A DNA stretch of 64,000 nucleotides, taken from positions 1-64,000 of the forward strand of contig CAZGHI010000011.1 in the NCBI GenBank assembly GCA_964525565.1, read 5' to 3'. This document shows, piece after piece, positions 17,092-25,059 of this stretch. Each line of letters starts with the position of its first letter. Positions within the stretch are counted from its first letter, which is position 1. The notes beneath the pieces are model-generated. The model was not told the DNA's origin. It saw only the letters and a program-made list of their open reading frames with translations, and made no database searches. The position numbers and the translations under genes were made by a program. Source of the DNA: OLB6 sp964525565. GTDB lineage: Bacteria > Bacteroidota > Ignavibacteria > Kapaibacteriales > Kapaibacteriaceae.

Positions 17092-18123
17092 CATAGTTGC
17101 ACATTCACGTATTGCCTAGCATAGATTCATGAATGTGTATTGAGGTGAACTCAGCGAAAGGGTTCGATTGCAACTCGCTTGCCTGCAGGGCACAACGTGG
17201 ATGCTTTTGGATTCTGAACACCTCAGTGCAATGCTGTGCACGGGCAGTAAAATGCGCATGTAGTAACGGCTGTTCAGCCATCGCAGAACGATAACCGCTA
17301 TATCTTCAGCAACAAAACACCTCTATCTAATCGGAATTAATCCAATAAAGATGAATAGATACATGTTTCGAAAGAGAATCGCAGTATTCATCATACAGAT
17401 GCGTCAACAGTTACAAGCACTGGCGTCCAGTTTAACGTTGTTTCGGTATAGAATTCAATGGCGAATTTGGGTGTAGATGTATGTAGTAGGCCCATTTGCA
17501 ATACAGTCAACGCTCATCAGTAGTAGCAGTACACTTGTTCAATATGTCCGGATGACGAATCGACACGAACAAAGTACCGACTGTGCAAACTCAGATAGAC
17601 GTACTGCTAATACTGTGAATATCATTGCGTCGGCAATTGAAATGTACTGACAATGAAGGGTAGTATTAAAAACGTCTTAACAAAAAGAACGGTACAAGAA
17701 TTAGACCTGGGCTTTTTGTAATTCAACACAGAAGCAACGCACGTTTGTGACACCATGTTGTCATGCTTCCTACAGGAACGTGACAACCGAAGAAACGTTA
17801 ATGTGCATAATCGCTGGGATTGCTACTACTGAAGTACCAATCTGCGAGTATCATCAATCGACATAGCCCTTAGCACCAGCAGAGTTTACCAGGACGCTTA
17901 AGCAACATGGAAGCAATAGTCAGCAATGCAGCAACCGGAATGTTAGAGCATCAGATAATCGCAACACCCAATCAACAGAAACAGGTGTTGATGAAAGTTG
18001 AGTATCCAGACTTTAGAAGAATCACATCATACGAGTAATAGACACCGCTTAATCTGAATGCTCGTTCTTACGCATAGTCCGTTTCATGCACGGTGCTGTC
18101 GGTAGGGGACTGCGTCGATAGAT
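17092..18123. other. Gene-free stretch of about 1 kb
   Basis: No reading frame or RNA gene is recognised. An imperfect hairpin occurs at 17757-17787 (outer stem GTTGTCA/TGACAAC, inner TTCC/GGAA), without a T-tail. Together with 10308-11127 it brackets the accessory block; it may be decayed coding DNA. Confidence 0.55.
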
Positions 18124-18155
18124 TGTGGATAATTACGTGGAAAATCTGTGGAAAA
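18124..18155. promoter_or_regulatory. Three tandem DnaA-box-like repeats
   Basis: TGTGGATAA (18124-18132, a perfect consensus DnaA box on the minus strand), CGTGGAAAA (18136-18144) and TGTGGAAAA (18147-18155) lie in the same orientation at a 12/11-bp pitch. They sit before the tdh promoter, beside a strong hairpin. A similar cluster in the opposite orientation lies at 24933-25022. Confidence 0.55.
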
Positions 18156-18162
18156 CTCGTTA

Positions 18163-18190
18163 GTGCCGGGATCATATTATCTCCCGGCAC
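18163..18190. other. 9-bp hairpin between DnaA boxes and tdh
   Basis: GTGCCGGGA (18163-18171) and TCCCGGCAC (18182-18190) form a perfect GC-rich 9-bp stem around a 10-base AT-rich loop. No T-run follows on either strand, so it is not an obvious terminator; it may belong to the box cluster or be a regulatory site. Confidence 0.45.
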
Positions 18191-18221
18191 AATGAACAAA
18201 AATTCATCTCTACCCTCGTCC

Positions 18222-18229
18222 TATCTTTG
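18222..18229 (+). promoter_or_regulatory. -7 promoter element of tdh
   Basis: TATCTTTG fits TAnnTTTG and ends six bases before the ATG at 18236, implying a very short leader. Confidence 0.5.
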
Positions 18230-18235
18230 CACCTC

Positions 18236-19237
18236 ATGAAAACCATCCTCGTCACCGGTGCCGGTGGAGAAATCGGCCATGCTCTCCTCGAAGACTTTCA
18301 TCGTTCAGGTAACTATCATGTGGTTGCTCTTGATCTGCACCCTCTTTCCAATGAACGGGCGGCTCTCGTGCATACGGCACTTCAGGGCGACATTGCCGAT
18401 TCTGCCGTAATTAGCACACTCGAAGAATACCCCTTCGACGAGATATACCATCTGGCAGCGCTGCTCTCTACAAGTGCAGAACGCAACCCGGACCTGGCGC
18501 ACCGAGTGAATGTGAATGGTACAATGGGACTGCTTTCCATGGCACGCCGCATTGGTGAACGGCAGCATAAGCGCGTTACGTTTCTTTTCCCCAGCACAAT
18601 CGCCGTTTATGGATTGCCTTCAGTAACAGCAAAAGAGTTGGCTGGAGCCGTTACTGAAGATCAGTTTCTCACTCCAACGACTATGTATGGCATCAATAAG
18701 CTTTACTGTGAGCAGCTCGGCGTGTACATGAGCGATCGTTTTGGTCAGCTCCTCGAAAAGCGTAGCCAGTACGGAGTTGATTTTCGAGCATTGCGTTATC
18801 CGGGTTTGATCTCGGCCACTACCGTTCCCAGTGGTGGAACCAGCGACTATGCGCCAGAGATGATTCATGCCGCTGCTCAGAATAAACCGTATTCGTGTTT
18901 TGTCAGACCGGACACACGNNNNNNNNNNNNNNNGGATGCAGTAAAGGCAATTCGAATGCTTGCCCAAGCCCCTTTACAGAATCTTACTAAACGCGTTTAC
19001 AATGTAGGTGCATTTGCGCCATCTGCCAAAGAGATCGAACGCCTTGTATCGGATGCCTTTCCGACAGCATCGGTAACATACCATCCACACCCGGTCCGTC
19101 AGGCCATTGTAGATTCATGGTGTGCAGATGTTAACGACTCTGCTGCTCGTGCCGATTGGAATTGGCAACCTGATTACGATCTTTCTCGCGCATTTACCGA
19201 ATACCTCGTTCCAACAATTGCAAGCGTGTACGCATAA
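18236..19237 (+). CDS. L-threonine 3-dehydrogenase, short-chain (epimerase-like) type
   Basis: 333 residues with a 15-base N-gap (18919-18933). NAD-binding ILVTGAGGEIGHALL at the start; the Tyr/Lys pair is in TTMYGINKLYCEQLG; RYPGLISATTVPSGGTSDYA is the diagnostic substrate region of the NDP-sugar-epimerase-fold threonine dehydrogenases. Converts L-threonine to 2-amino-3-ketobutyrate. The gap falls in the segment that in relatives reads about LPMMYM-D-D; the assigned N count keeps the frame but may be short. ATG 18236 is preferred over a TTG at 18227. Followed without spacing by the DUF255 gene. Confidence 0.9.
   Translation: MKTILVTGAGGEIGHALLEDFHRSGNYHVVALDLHPLSNERAALVHTALQGDIADSAVISTLEEYPFDEIYHLAALLSTSAERNPDLAHRVNVNGTMGLLSMARRIGERQHKRVTFLFPSTIAVYGLPSVTAKELAGAVTEDQFLTPTTMYGINKLYCEQLGVYMSDRFGQLLEKRSQYGVDFRALRYPGLISATTVPSGGTSDYAPEMIHAAAQNKPYSCFVRPDTXXXXXXDAVKAIRMLAQAPLQNLTKRVYNVGAFAPSAKEIERLVSDAFPTASVTYHPHPVRQAIVDSWCADVNDSAARADWNWQPDYDLSRAFTEYLVPTIASVYA
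18919..18933. other. Assembly gap (15 N) inside the threonine dehydrogenase gene
   Basis: Fifteen N bases interrupt the coding sequence; flanks remain in one frame. Confidence 0.95.
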
Positions 19238-21238
19238 GTGTCACACTCGTCCGATACCATGGAAAATGTCCTGGGTCGGGAAGCGTCGGCCTATCTTCGC
19301 CAGCACGCCTCCAATCCGGTGCACTGGCAAACGTGGACACCCGAAACATTTCAGCGAGCTCTGACCTCCGACAAACCTGTTTTTGTCTCTATTGGATACT
19401 CTACATGCCATTGGTGCCATGTTATGGCGCATGAGTCGTTCGAAGACGAACAAGTGGCAGCATTCCTGAACGAGCACTTTGTATGTATAAAGGTTGATCG
19501 CGAAGAGCGGCCCGATGTTGATGCCATCTGTATGGACGTTTGCCAGGCTACCACAGGCCATGGTGGATGGCCCTTAACAATATTTATGGATGCTGAAATG
19601 CGTCCGTTCTATGCCGGCACCTATTTTCCCAAACACACCAGCCATCGAAGAATCGGATTCCTGGATCTCTGCAAGCGTATTGCGGAAGTTTGGAAGTCTG
19701 ACAGGGAACGCATTCTTACCTCGGCACAGGGAATAGTGGATGCGTTGATGAAAGGGGCTTCGGCCGACGTTTCAGCCGATGTTCCTAAGACCATTGTTGA
19801 GCATGTCGCCGATGAACATCGTTCGATGTTCGACCACGAAAACGGTGGCTTCGGCCGTGCACCTAAGTTCCCATCGCCACATCACTTGCTCTACCTGCTA
19901 CGTGCTGCACGTTCGCTGAAAGACGAGCAGTTAACGTGGATGGTTATTCAAACGCTTCGGGCAATACGGGCTGGTGGGGTGTACGATCAGGTTGGCTACG
20001 GCCTGCATCGCTACAGCACCGACGCACATTGGCTCGTGCCACATTTCGAAAAGATGCTTTACGATCAGGCCATGATGATGGCAGCCTGTGTAGAGGCATG
20101 GCAATCGTCGAACGATGCCGTGCTGAAAAACATGGTGTATGAACTGTCAGAGTATCTGGAGCGCGAGCTCACGGCCGATTCCGGTGCGTTTTTTGCAGCC
20201 CAAGACGCCGATAGCGATGGTGAAGAAGGGGCGTTTTATGTGTTTACGGAATCTGAACTCATCACTGTGTCTGGCGATCTATCAGAACAGGGAAGACTGG
20301 GACGTTTGCTGAACGTTCGTTCTGCGGGGAACTTCACGGTTGAAGCTTCCGGCGAACACTCGTCTGCAAATATTCTCCACACAGATCCGAACATGTTGGA
20401 TATCCTTGTTTCCGACCCTACATGGCAACTCATCCGCCAAAAGGTTCTTGCCATGCGATCGCTGCGCACTGCTCCTCTAACTGACACTAAGATTCTGCCG
20501 GACTGGAACGGTCTGATGATTTGGTCACTTGCCAAAGCATATCGCGCCTTTGGTGAGGAACGATTCTTAGGGATGGCAGAGCGGGCATATCAGGCAGTGC
20601 AACCACGTACCCAATATTTGGACGACCATGCCTTTCTTGGTGTTGCAGCCTGCGAATTGTACCAGGCAACGGCAACGGTACGCTATCGTGATGATGCGCT
20701 ACAGTTCGCCCAGGACATTCACACACGTTTTACGGATGCTGGTGGCATTCTGCGCATGGTACCTTCAGATCAGTCTGATATTCCGGTATTACCACGAGTG
20801 GGGTATGACGGTGCCTACCCAAGCGGTAATAGCATGTCAGCTTACCTTACAGCCCAGCTTGGAGTGATTACGCAGAACGATGTTTTCTTCGACAGAGCAC
20901 GATCATACATTCGTGCGTACGGATCGCATTTGTCGAAAGCAGGATCAGGGTTTTGTATGTTACTCTGTGCGCATGATCTGTTAGAGGGCAACCCTCTCCG
21001 TATTGAAGTGTATGATGGAGAAAACCCCAAGGTGAGGAAGTCTATTCTTGCTGAGATTGGCATGCGTTTCCTTCCACATATGTGTGTATCCTATGGGACA
21101 CTGGACCATGTAGAGAACCGTTACCAACCGGCAGAATCTTTGGTTTTTGTCCAGATATGCAGCGGGACATTCTGCGAAGTGCCCATAACTACCGTGCCCG
21201 ACCTCGCACAGCGGCTTGAACAGGAGTGTAGTGGATGA
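19238..21238 (+). CDS. Thioredoxin-domain protein of the DUF255/YyaL (SPATA20) family
   Basis: 666 residues. The N-terminal thioredoxin-like domain has NPVHWQTW, FVSIGYSTCHWCHVM (CxxC at 57/60) and KVDREERPDVDAI, followed by GHGGWPLTIFMDAEMRPF. The remaining roughly 450 residues form an (alpha/alpha)6-like barrel with GGFGRAPKFPSPHHLLYLL and RYSTDAHWLVPHFEKMLYDQ, the family hallmark. Biochemical role is unsettled. It starts at GTG 19238 right after the tdh stop; an ATG at 19259 fits equally well. Its stop overlaps the next start by 4 bp. Confidence 0.93.
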   Translation: MSHSSDTMENVLGREASAYLRQHASNPVHWQTWTPETFQRALTSDKPVFVSIGYSTCHWCHVMAHESFEDEQVAAFLNEHFVCIKVDREERPDVDAICMDVCQATTGHGGWPLTIFMDAEMRPFYAGTYFPKHTSHRRIGFLDLCKRIAEVWKSDRERILTSAQGIVDALMKGASADVSADVPKTIVEHVADEHRSMFDHENGGFGRAPKFPSPHHLLYLLRAARSLKDEQLTWMVIQTLRAIRAGGVYDQVGYGLHRYSTDAHWLVPHFEKMLYDQAMMMAACVEAWQSSNDAVLKNMVYELSEYLERELTADSGAFFAAQDADSDGEEGAFYVFTESELITVSGDLSEQGRLGRLLNVRSAGNFTVEASGEHSSANILHTDPNMLDILVSDPTWQLIRQKVLAMRSLRTAPLTDTKILPDWNGLMIWSLAKAYRAFGEERFLGMAERAYQAVQPRTQYLDDHAFLGVAACELYQATATVRYRDDALQFAQDIHTRFTDAGGILRMVPSDQSDIPVLPRVGYDGAYPSGNSMSAYLTAQLGVITQNDVFFDRARSYIRAYGSHLSKAGSGFCMLLCAHDLLEGNPLRIEVYDGENPKVRKSILAEIGMRFLPHMCVSYGTLDHVENRYQPAESLVFVQICSGTFCEVPITTVPDLAQRLEQECSG

Positions 21239-22719
21239 CGCTATTGCTTGCAGGCCTACAGATTACCTACGTTCTTAATGTCGTACAACTACTTGCCATT
21301 GGGACGTTTGGACTCACTCCTATCGAAGGAGTGTATGCCATATTGTTGTGCTTCATCATCTTTCGCCATGCATGGTATGGTATTCCATTCCGAATCCCAC
21401 TACGAATAGAAACCATAGCACTCTTTCTTATGTGGGGCGCCTTTGCTGCCAGTTCACTATGGGTTGCAGGCACGGCATCGAAGCCATTTGTTGTTCAGTC
21501 GCTGAAAACATTTAGTCACTTCACATTCCTTTGGCTCGGGGCTATAGTACTGTATTGCATTCCGATCAATGCAGAGCAATGGCGGTCTGCACTCCGTGTG
21601 AACTTGATTGTAAGTGCTGTTGTTGCCGTTTACGCGATGTACCAGATTCCGGCCCGTGCATTCGACTTGCCGATGGGTTGGATAGACATAACCAATGCAT
21701 CGTTTAAACGTGGCATAGAAACCCACGGTGTTACTACTCAGTTAGCACTGCAATTCCAGAATTTCTTTCGTGCTACATCGGTGTTCTCGGAGCCGTCTGC
21801 ACTGGCAATCTATTCTTCGTCGGCACTTGCTCTTGTTGGTTTGCCCATTCTCCTCTCTTCCAAGGGACTCTTCACTTCCCGAGTATTTGTGTCATTCACT
21901 GTAATCGTTCTACTTATTGCTCTGTTACTGGCATTTAGTCTGAACGGTGTTATACTCGTTGTCGCCAGCACGATATATGTCTTAGTTCGGTATCCGAAAG
22001 CCACACTGCTAAAGATTTCCACGATTTTTGTTGCGGGGTGCCTGGTTCTGGCAACAGTGAACTACATCATGTATGCTGTAACCGATGCAAACATTCTGGA
22101 ACTGTTTGAACAGCGTATTACTTCTATCGTTACCGGAAAGGCTGCCGACATTTTCTCCGATGAAGCAATCGTAGGAGAGTCGCTCACGCAGCGTTTNNNN
22201 NNNNNNNNNNNNNNNNNNNNNNNNNNNNNNNNNNNNNNNNNNNNNNNNNAGAGTCCGATTTTTGGTGTTGTTTTCGGATGTTTCAGTTTGAGCCATGCTG
22301 GAAGTCTGCATAACGAACCCTTTGTTTCAACCACCTACGGCTCTGTTCTTGCCGAGCTTGGAGCAGTTGGCTTTGTGTGTTTCATGATACTAATTGTTGC
22401 AGTCTTTCTTGGAATACTCCGAGACGAGCAACGTTGGTCTGGCCGTTTCGCGCAATCCAATAGCGCACTCAGTATTATTGCTCCATTCTTGCCTGTAAAG
22501 ATGATACAGATTCTTATAATCTGTGCTAACGGGAACCTTTTGATTTCGGCCTTGTTTTGGACGGACTTGGTGATGCTCTTGAGCTGCCAGACATTAATGC
22601 GGAAGGAGTTAGGAGTAGAAAAAGAAAAGCTTATGTACATCCTGGATAAACCTCTAAGAACAAAGGTAACTGAATGGCTAAGGAAGGGGGCAATGATTGG
22701 CTCAGATATTAAACGGTAA
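21235..22719 (+). CDS. O-antigen ligase/polymerase-like membrane protein
   Basis: 494 residues as drawn, interrupted by a 53-base gap (22197-22249). Ten or more hydrophobic segments. The central FFRATSVFSEPSALAIYSSSAL resembles the R-x-x-S-x-F-x-x-P motif of Wzy/WaaL proteins, and a large hydrophilic loop holds the gap. Such enzymes polymerise or ligate surface polysaccharide at the periplasmic face. No other polysaccharide gene is adjacent; neighbours are housekeeping. It overlaps the DUF255 gene by 4 bp and folD by 23 bp. The frame across the gap depends on its estimated length. Confidence 0.75.
   Translation: MTLLLAGLQITYVLNVVQLLAIGTFGLTPIEGVYAILLCFIIFRHAWYGIPFRIPLRIETIALFLMWGAFAASSLWVAGTASKPFVVQSLKTFSHFTFLWLGAIVLYCIPINAEQWRSALRVNLIVSAVVAVYAMYQIPARAFDLPMGWIDITNASFKRGIETHGVTTQLALQFQNFFRATSVFSEPSALAIYSSSALALVGLPILLSSKGLFTSRVFVSFTVIVLLIALLLAFSLNGVILVVASTIYVLVRYPKATLLKISTIFVAGCLVLATVNYIMYAVTDANILELFEQRITSIVTGKAADIFSDEAIVGESLTQRXXXXXXXXXXXXXXXXXXXSPIFGVVFGCFSLSHAGSLHNEPFVSTTYGSVLAELGAVGFVCFMILIVAVFLGILRDEQRWSGRFAQSNSALSIIAPFLPVKMIQILIICANGNLLISALFWTDLVMLLSCQTLMRKELGVEKEKLMYILDKPLRTKVTEWLRKGAMIGSDIKR
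22197..22249. other. Assembly gap (53 N) inside the O-antigen ligase-like gene
   Basis: 53 N bases fall in the long loop of the protein; the downstream half (SPIFGVVFGCFS onward) is read in the same frame by assumption. Confidence 0.95.
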
Positions 22720-23587
22720 TAGTATTGCTGCACAGATCCGCGCCGAAGTCGCAAAACAGGTGTCGAATGTTTCAGCGGAACACGGCATCACCCCCGGATT
22801 GAATTTGTTGCTGGTTGGCGACGACCCCGCCAGTGATGTGTATGTGCGCAATAAAGCACGTGACTGCAGCGAAGTTGGCATAAACTCTACTGTTGTACGC
22901 ACGAGTGCAGATACCTCGGAGACAGAGGTCATTACCCTCATTCAACAGTGGAATGCCGAAGCAACGGTACATGGAATCTTGGTACAGTTGCCGCTGCCAC
23001 GGCATATCAATGAACAACGCGTGCTACAAGCCATTCACCCTGATAAGGATGTTGACGGCTTTCACCCGATGAATGTTGGAAGAATGACGGTAGGTCTGGA
23101 TGCATTTATTCCCTGTACACCGGCCGGTGTACTCGAGATGTTACGTAGATCGGATATCCGACCCGAAGGGAAACACGTTGTTGTGGTCGGACGGAGCAAC
23201 ATTGTAGGGAAGCCCCTTGCCATCCTTTTGTCGCAGAAACATCCCATGGGGAATGCTACCGTAACACTGTGTCATTCCGGAACGACGGATCTCGCAGCAC
23301 ATACAAGGCGAGCCGATATTGTGATTGTTGCAGTTGGTAAGGCGAACACAATCACTGCCGATCATGTTAAGGATGGTTCGGTTGTAGTTGATGTTGGAAT
23401 GAACAGAATCGCACAACCCGGCGGTAAAAGTAAACTTGTGGGTGATGTTGCGTACGAAGAAGTTGCCGCCAAGGCGGCTGCAATCACACCAGTGCCCGGC
23501 GGTGTCGGACCTATGACACGTGCCATGCTACTTGTGAACACAATGAAGGCATATGCTACATTTCGGCGAATACCTGAACAGCAATGA
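22697..23587 (+). CDS. folD: Bifunctional methylenetetrahydrofolate dehydrogenase / cyclohydrolase
   Basis: 296 residues. Interconverts 5,10-methylene-, methenyl- and 10-formyl-THF with NADP. LLVGDDPASDVYVRNKARDC carries the catalytic Lys in its YxxxK; HGILVQLPLPRHI, DKDVDGFHPMNVGRM, and the Rossmann part VVVVGRSNIVGKPLAILL with late TPVPGGVGPMTRAMLL are all present. The start is TTG 22697 preceded by an AAGGAAGGGGG purine run, and overlaps the previous gene by 23 bp. The stop overlaps the pseudouridine synthase start (ATGA). Confidence 0.97.
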   Translation: MAQILNGNSIAAQIRAEVAKQVSNVSAEHGITPGLNLLLVGDDPASDVYVRNKARDCSEVGINSTVVRTSADTSETEVITLIQQWNAEATVHGILVQLPLPRHINEQRVLQAIHPDKDVDGFHPMNVGRMTVGLDAFIPCTPAGVLEMLRRSDIRPEGKHVVVVGRSNIVGKPLAILLSQKHPMGNATVTLCHSGTTDLAAHTRRADIVIVAVGKANTITADHVKDGSVVVDVGMNRIAQPGGKSKLVGDVAYEEVAAKAAAITPVPGGVGPMTRAMLLVNTMKAYATFRRIPEQQ

Positions 23588-24336
23588 AACGTGAATTACT
23601 TCCATTGATATATGAAGACGACCATGTTGTGGTTGTGAACAAACCTGCAGGTTTGCTTTCGGTTCCGGACCGATTCGATAGAACGCTACCCAGTGTGCGA
23701 GCACTTCTTGAAAATCGCTACGGATCGATCTTTATGGTCCACCGCCTCGATAAGGAAACAAGTGGCGTCATGATTGCCGCAAAAAACGCAGAAGCCCATC
23801 GGCATCTGAACGATCAGTTTGAACATCATACGGCTAACAAACGTTATCATGCAATTGTGCAAGGCATTGTAGAAAGGGATAAATTCCCGATAGACATCCC
23901 TATCATGCCGGATAGTAAGCGTAAAGGGTTGATGCGTCCGTCTGCCCGCGGAAAAGAAGCACGCACAGAGATTCTTGTGCTGGAACGATTTCGGTTGGCT
24001 ACGCTGTTGGAGTGTACACTCGTTACGGGAAGAACACATCAGATTCGGGTGCATTGTTCCGCTATCGGCCATCCGTTGCTTGTAGATCCTGACTACGGAG
24101 GTGCGCCTGCGCTGTTACTCTCAACGCTCAAACGCAGGTATAATCTGAAGAAGAATACCGTTGAACGACCGATTATTGACCGCGTTACACTACTGGCGTA
24201 TGCACTTACGGTAATACATCCAGCAACCGGCGAGCCCCTTTCCGTCCAATGTGAGTACCCTCGTGACTTTGCAGCCGCTCTGCAAGTTCTTCGAAAGTAT
24301 GCCGCACCCTATACTTCTTCCGTGCGCTGGGAGTGA
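23584..24336 (+). CDS. RluA-family pseudouridine synthase
   Basis: 250 residues. Isomerises uridine to pseudouridine in rRNA or tRNA. VVVVNKPAGLLSVPDR, then the catalytic FMVHRLDKETSGVMIAAK with Asp 56, and GRTHQIRVHCSAIGHPLLVD are the RluA-type motifs. There is no N-terminal S4 domain, so it resembles RluA/RluC-like short forms; the target base cannot be inferred. It overlaps folD by 4 bp and is followed by adk after 29 bp. Confidence 0.94.
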   Translation: MKRELLPLIYEDDHVVVVNKPAGLLSVPDRFDRTLPSVRALLENRYGSIFMVHRLDKETSGVMIAAKNAEAHRHLNDQFEHHTANKRYHAIVQGIVERDKFPIDIPIMPDSKRKGLMRPSARGKEARTEILVLERFRLATLLECTLVTGRTHQIRVHCSAIGHPLLVDPDYGGAPALLLSTLKRRYNLKKNTVERPIIDRVTLLAYALTVIHPATGEPLSVQCEYPRDFAAALQVLRKYAAPYTSSVRWE

Positions 24337-24365
24337 AGCGTAATCATATCCGTATTTTCGAGCCC

Positions 24366-24923
24366 ATGATCATCATCCTGTTTGGTGCACCCGGTGTGGG
24401 TAAGGGAACACAAGCACAGATATTGGCAAGGAATCTAGGGATTGCTCACCTTAGTACCGGTGATGCGTTCCGCACGGCAATTGCAAATAAGACCGAGATT
24501 GGATTGCTGGCACAATCATACGTTGATGCCGGTGACCTCGTGCCAGACTCTGTTACCGCAAAGATTGTTCAGGAGGCAATGGCAGCTTNNNNNNNNNNNN
24601 NNNNNNNNNNNATCCTTGATGGCTTTCCACGAACACAACAGCAAGCGGCAGCGCTGGATGAAATCCTCGCAGCGGCCCATAAACACATCCATAAGGTCGT
24701 GAACTTGGAAGTGGATAATGAAACCATCGTCAGCCGTCTCATGGCTAGAGGCAGGCAAGATGATACCAAAGAGATTATCCAAAATCGGCTTAACGTGTAT
24801 CAGCAGGAAACGGCCCCGCTGGTGGAACATTACTTGCACCGTGGCCTCCTGACTAATGTGAATGGTATCGGCACAGTCGAAGAGGTTTCCAATCGTATCC
24901 TGAAGGCCGTCCAAACCGCCTGA
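24366..24923 (+). CDS. adk: Adenylate kinase
   Basis: 185 residues. Transfers phosphate between ATP and AMP. P-loop GAPGVGKGTQ at residues 7-16, AMP site HLSTGDAFR, LDGFPRTQQQ. The form lacks a zinc LID: after SRLMARGRQDD the LID is short, as in short-type adenylate kinases. A 23-base gap (24589-24611) removes about eight residues just before ILDGFPRT. ATG 24366 was chosen because it gives the standard N-terminus; TATTTTCG at 24351-24358 resembles a promoter -7 element. Not in its common ribosomal-protein operon setting. Confidence 0.96.
   Translation: MIIILFGAPGVGKGTQAQILARNLGIAHLSTGDAFRTAIANKTEIGLLAQSYVDAGDLVPDSVTAKIVQEAMAAXXXXXXXXILDGFPRTQQQAAALDEILAAAHKHIHKVVNLEVDNETIVSRLMARGRQDDTKEIIQNRLNVYQQETAPLVEHYLHRGLLTNVNGIGTVEEVSNRILKAVQTA
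24589..24611. other. Assembly gap (23 N) inside adk
   Basis: 23 N bases; the size fits the number of residues normally found between the flanking conserved motifs. Confidence 0.95.
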
Positions 24924-24932
24924 CCTCTCTGG

Positions 24933-25022
24933 TTTTCCACATAATTTTCCACATAGTTTTCCACGGTCACCCACATTACATCCGTAATGTAAGCTGTAGT
25001 TCTCCACAGGGTGTGTGGAAAA
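24933..25022. promoter_or_regulatory. Cluster of five DnaA-box-like repeats, candidate replication origin element
   Basis: TTTTCCACA at 24933-24941 and 24945-24953 and TTTTCCACG at 24957-24965 are spaced exactly 12 bp. TTCTCCACA follows at 25000-25008 and an inverted TGTGGAAAA at 25014-25022. Between them is a perfect hairpin ACATTAC/GTAATGT (24973-24990). AT-rich sequence (GAATAATTATTG) follows. TTTTCCACA is a one-mismatch DnaA box and the consensus in some phyla. The origin-typical genes rpmH-rnpA-yidD-yidC lie 7.5 kb downstream. dnaA is not in the window, so oriC is a hypothesis; a DnaA-titrating or regulatory site is an alternative. Confidence 0.55.
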
Positions 25023-25059
25023 CGGAATAATTATTGCTAACTTTCTGTCCTACCGAACA

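Noticed and set aside
17155..17195. tRNA T-arm-like GGTTCGATTGC
   Set aside because: The flanking bases do not pair into a T-stem and no acceptor stem or anticodon arm could be drawn around it.
17757..17787. Integron attC-like hairpin
   Set aside because: The outer arm GTTGTCA does not fit the GTTRRRY core site, and no integrase or cassette array is present.
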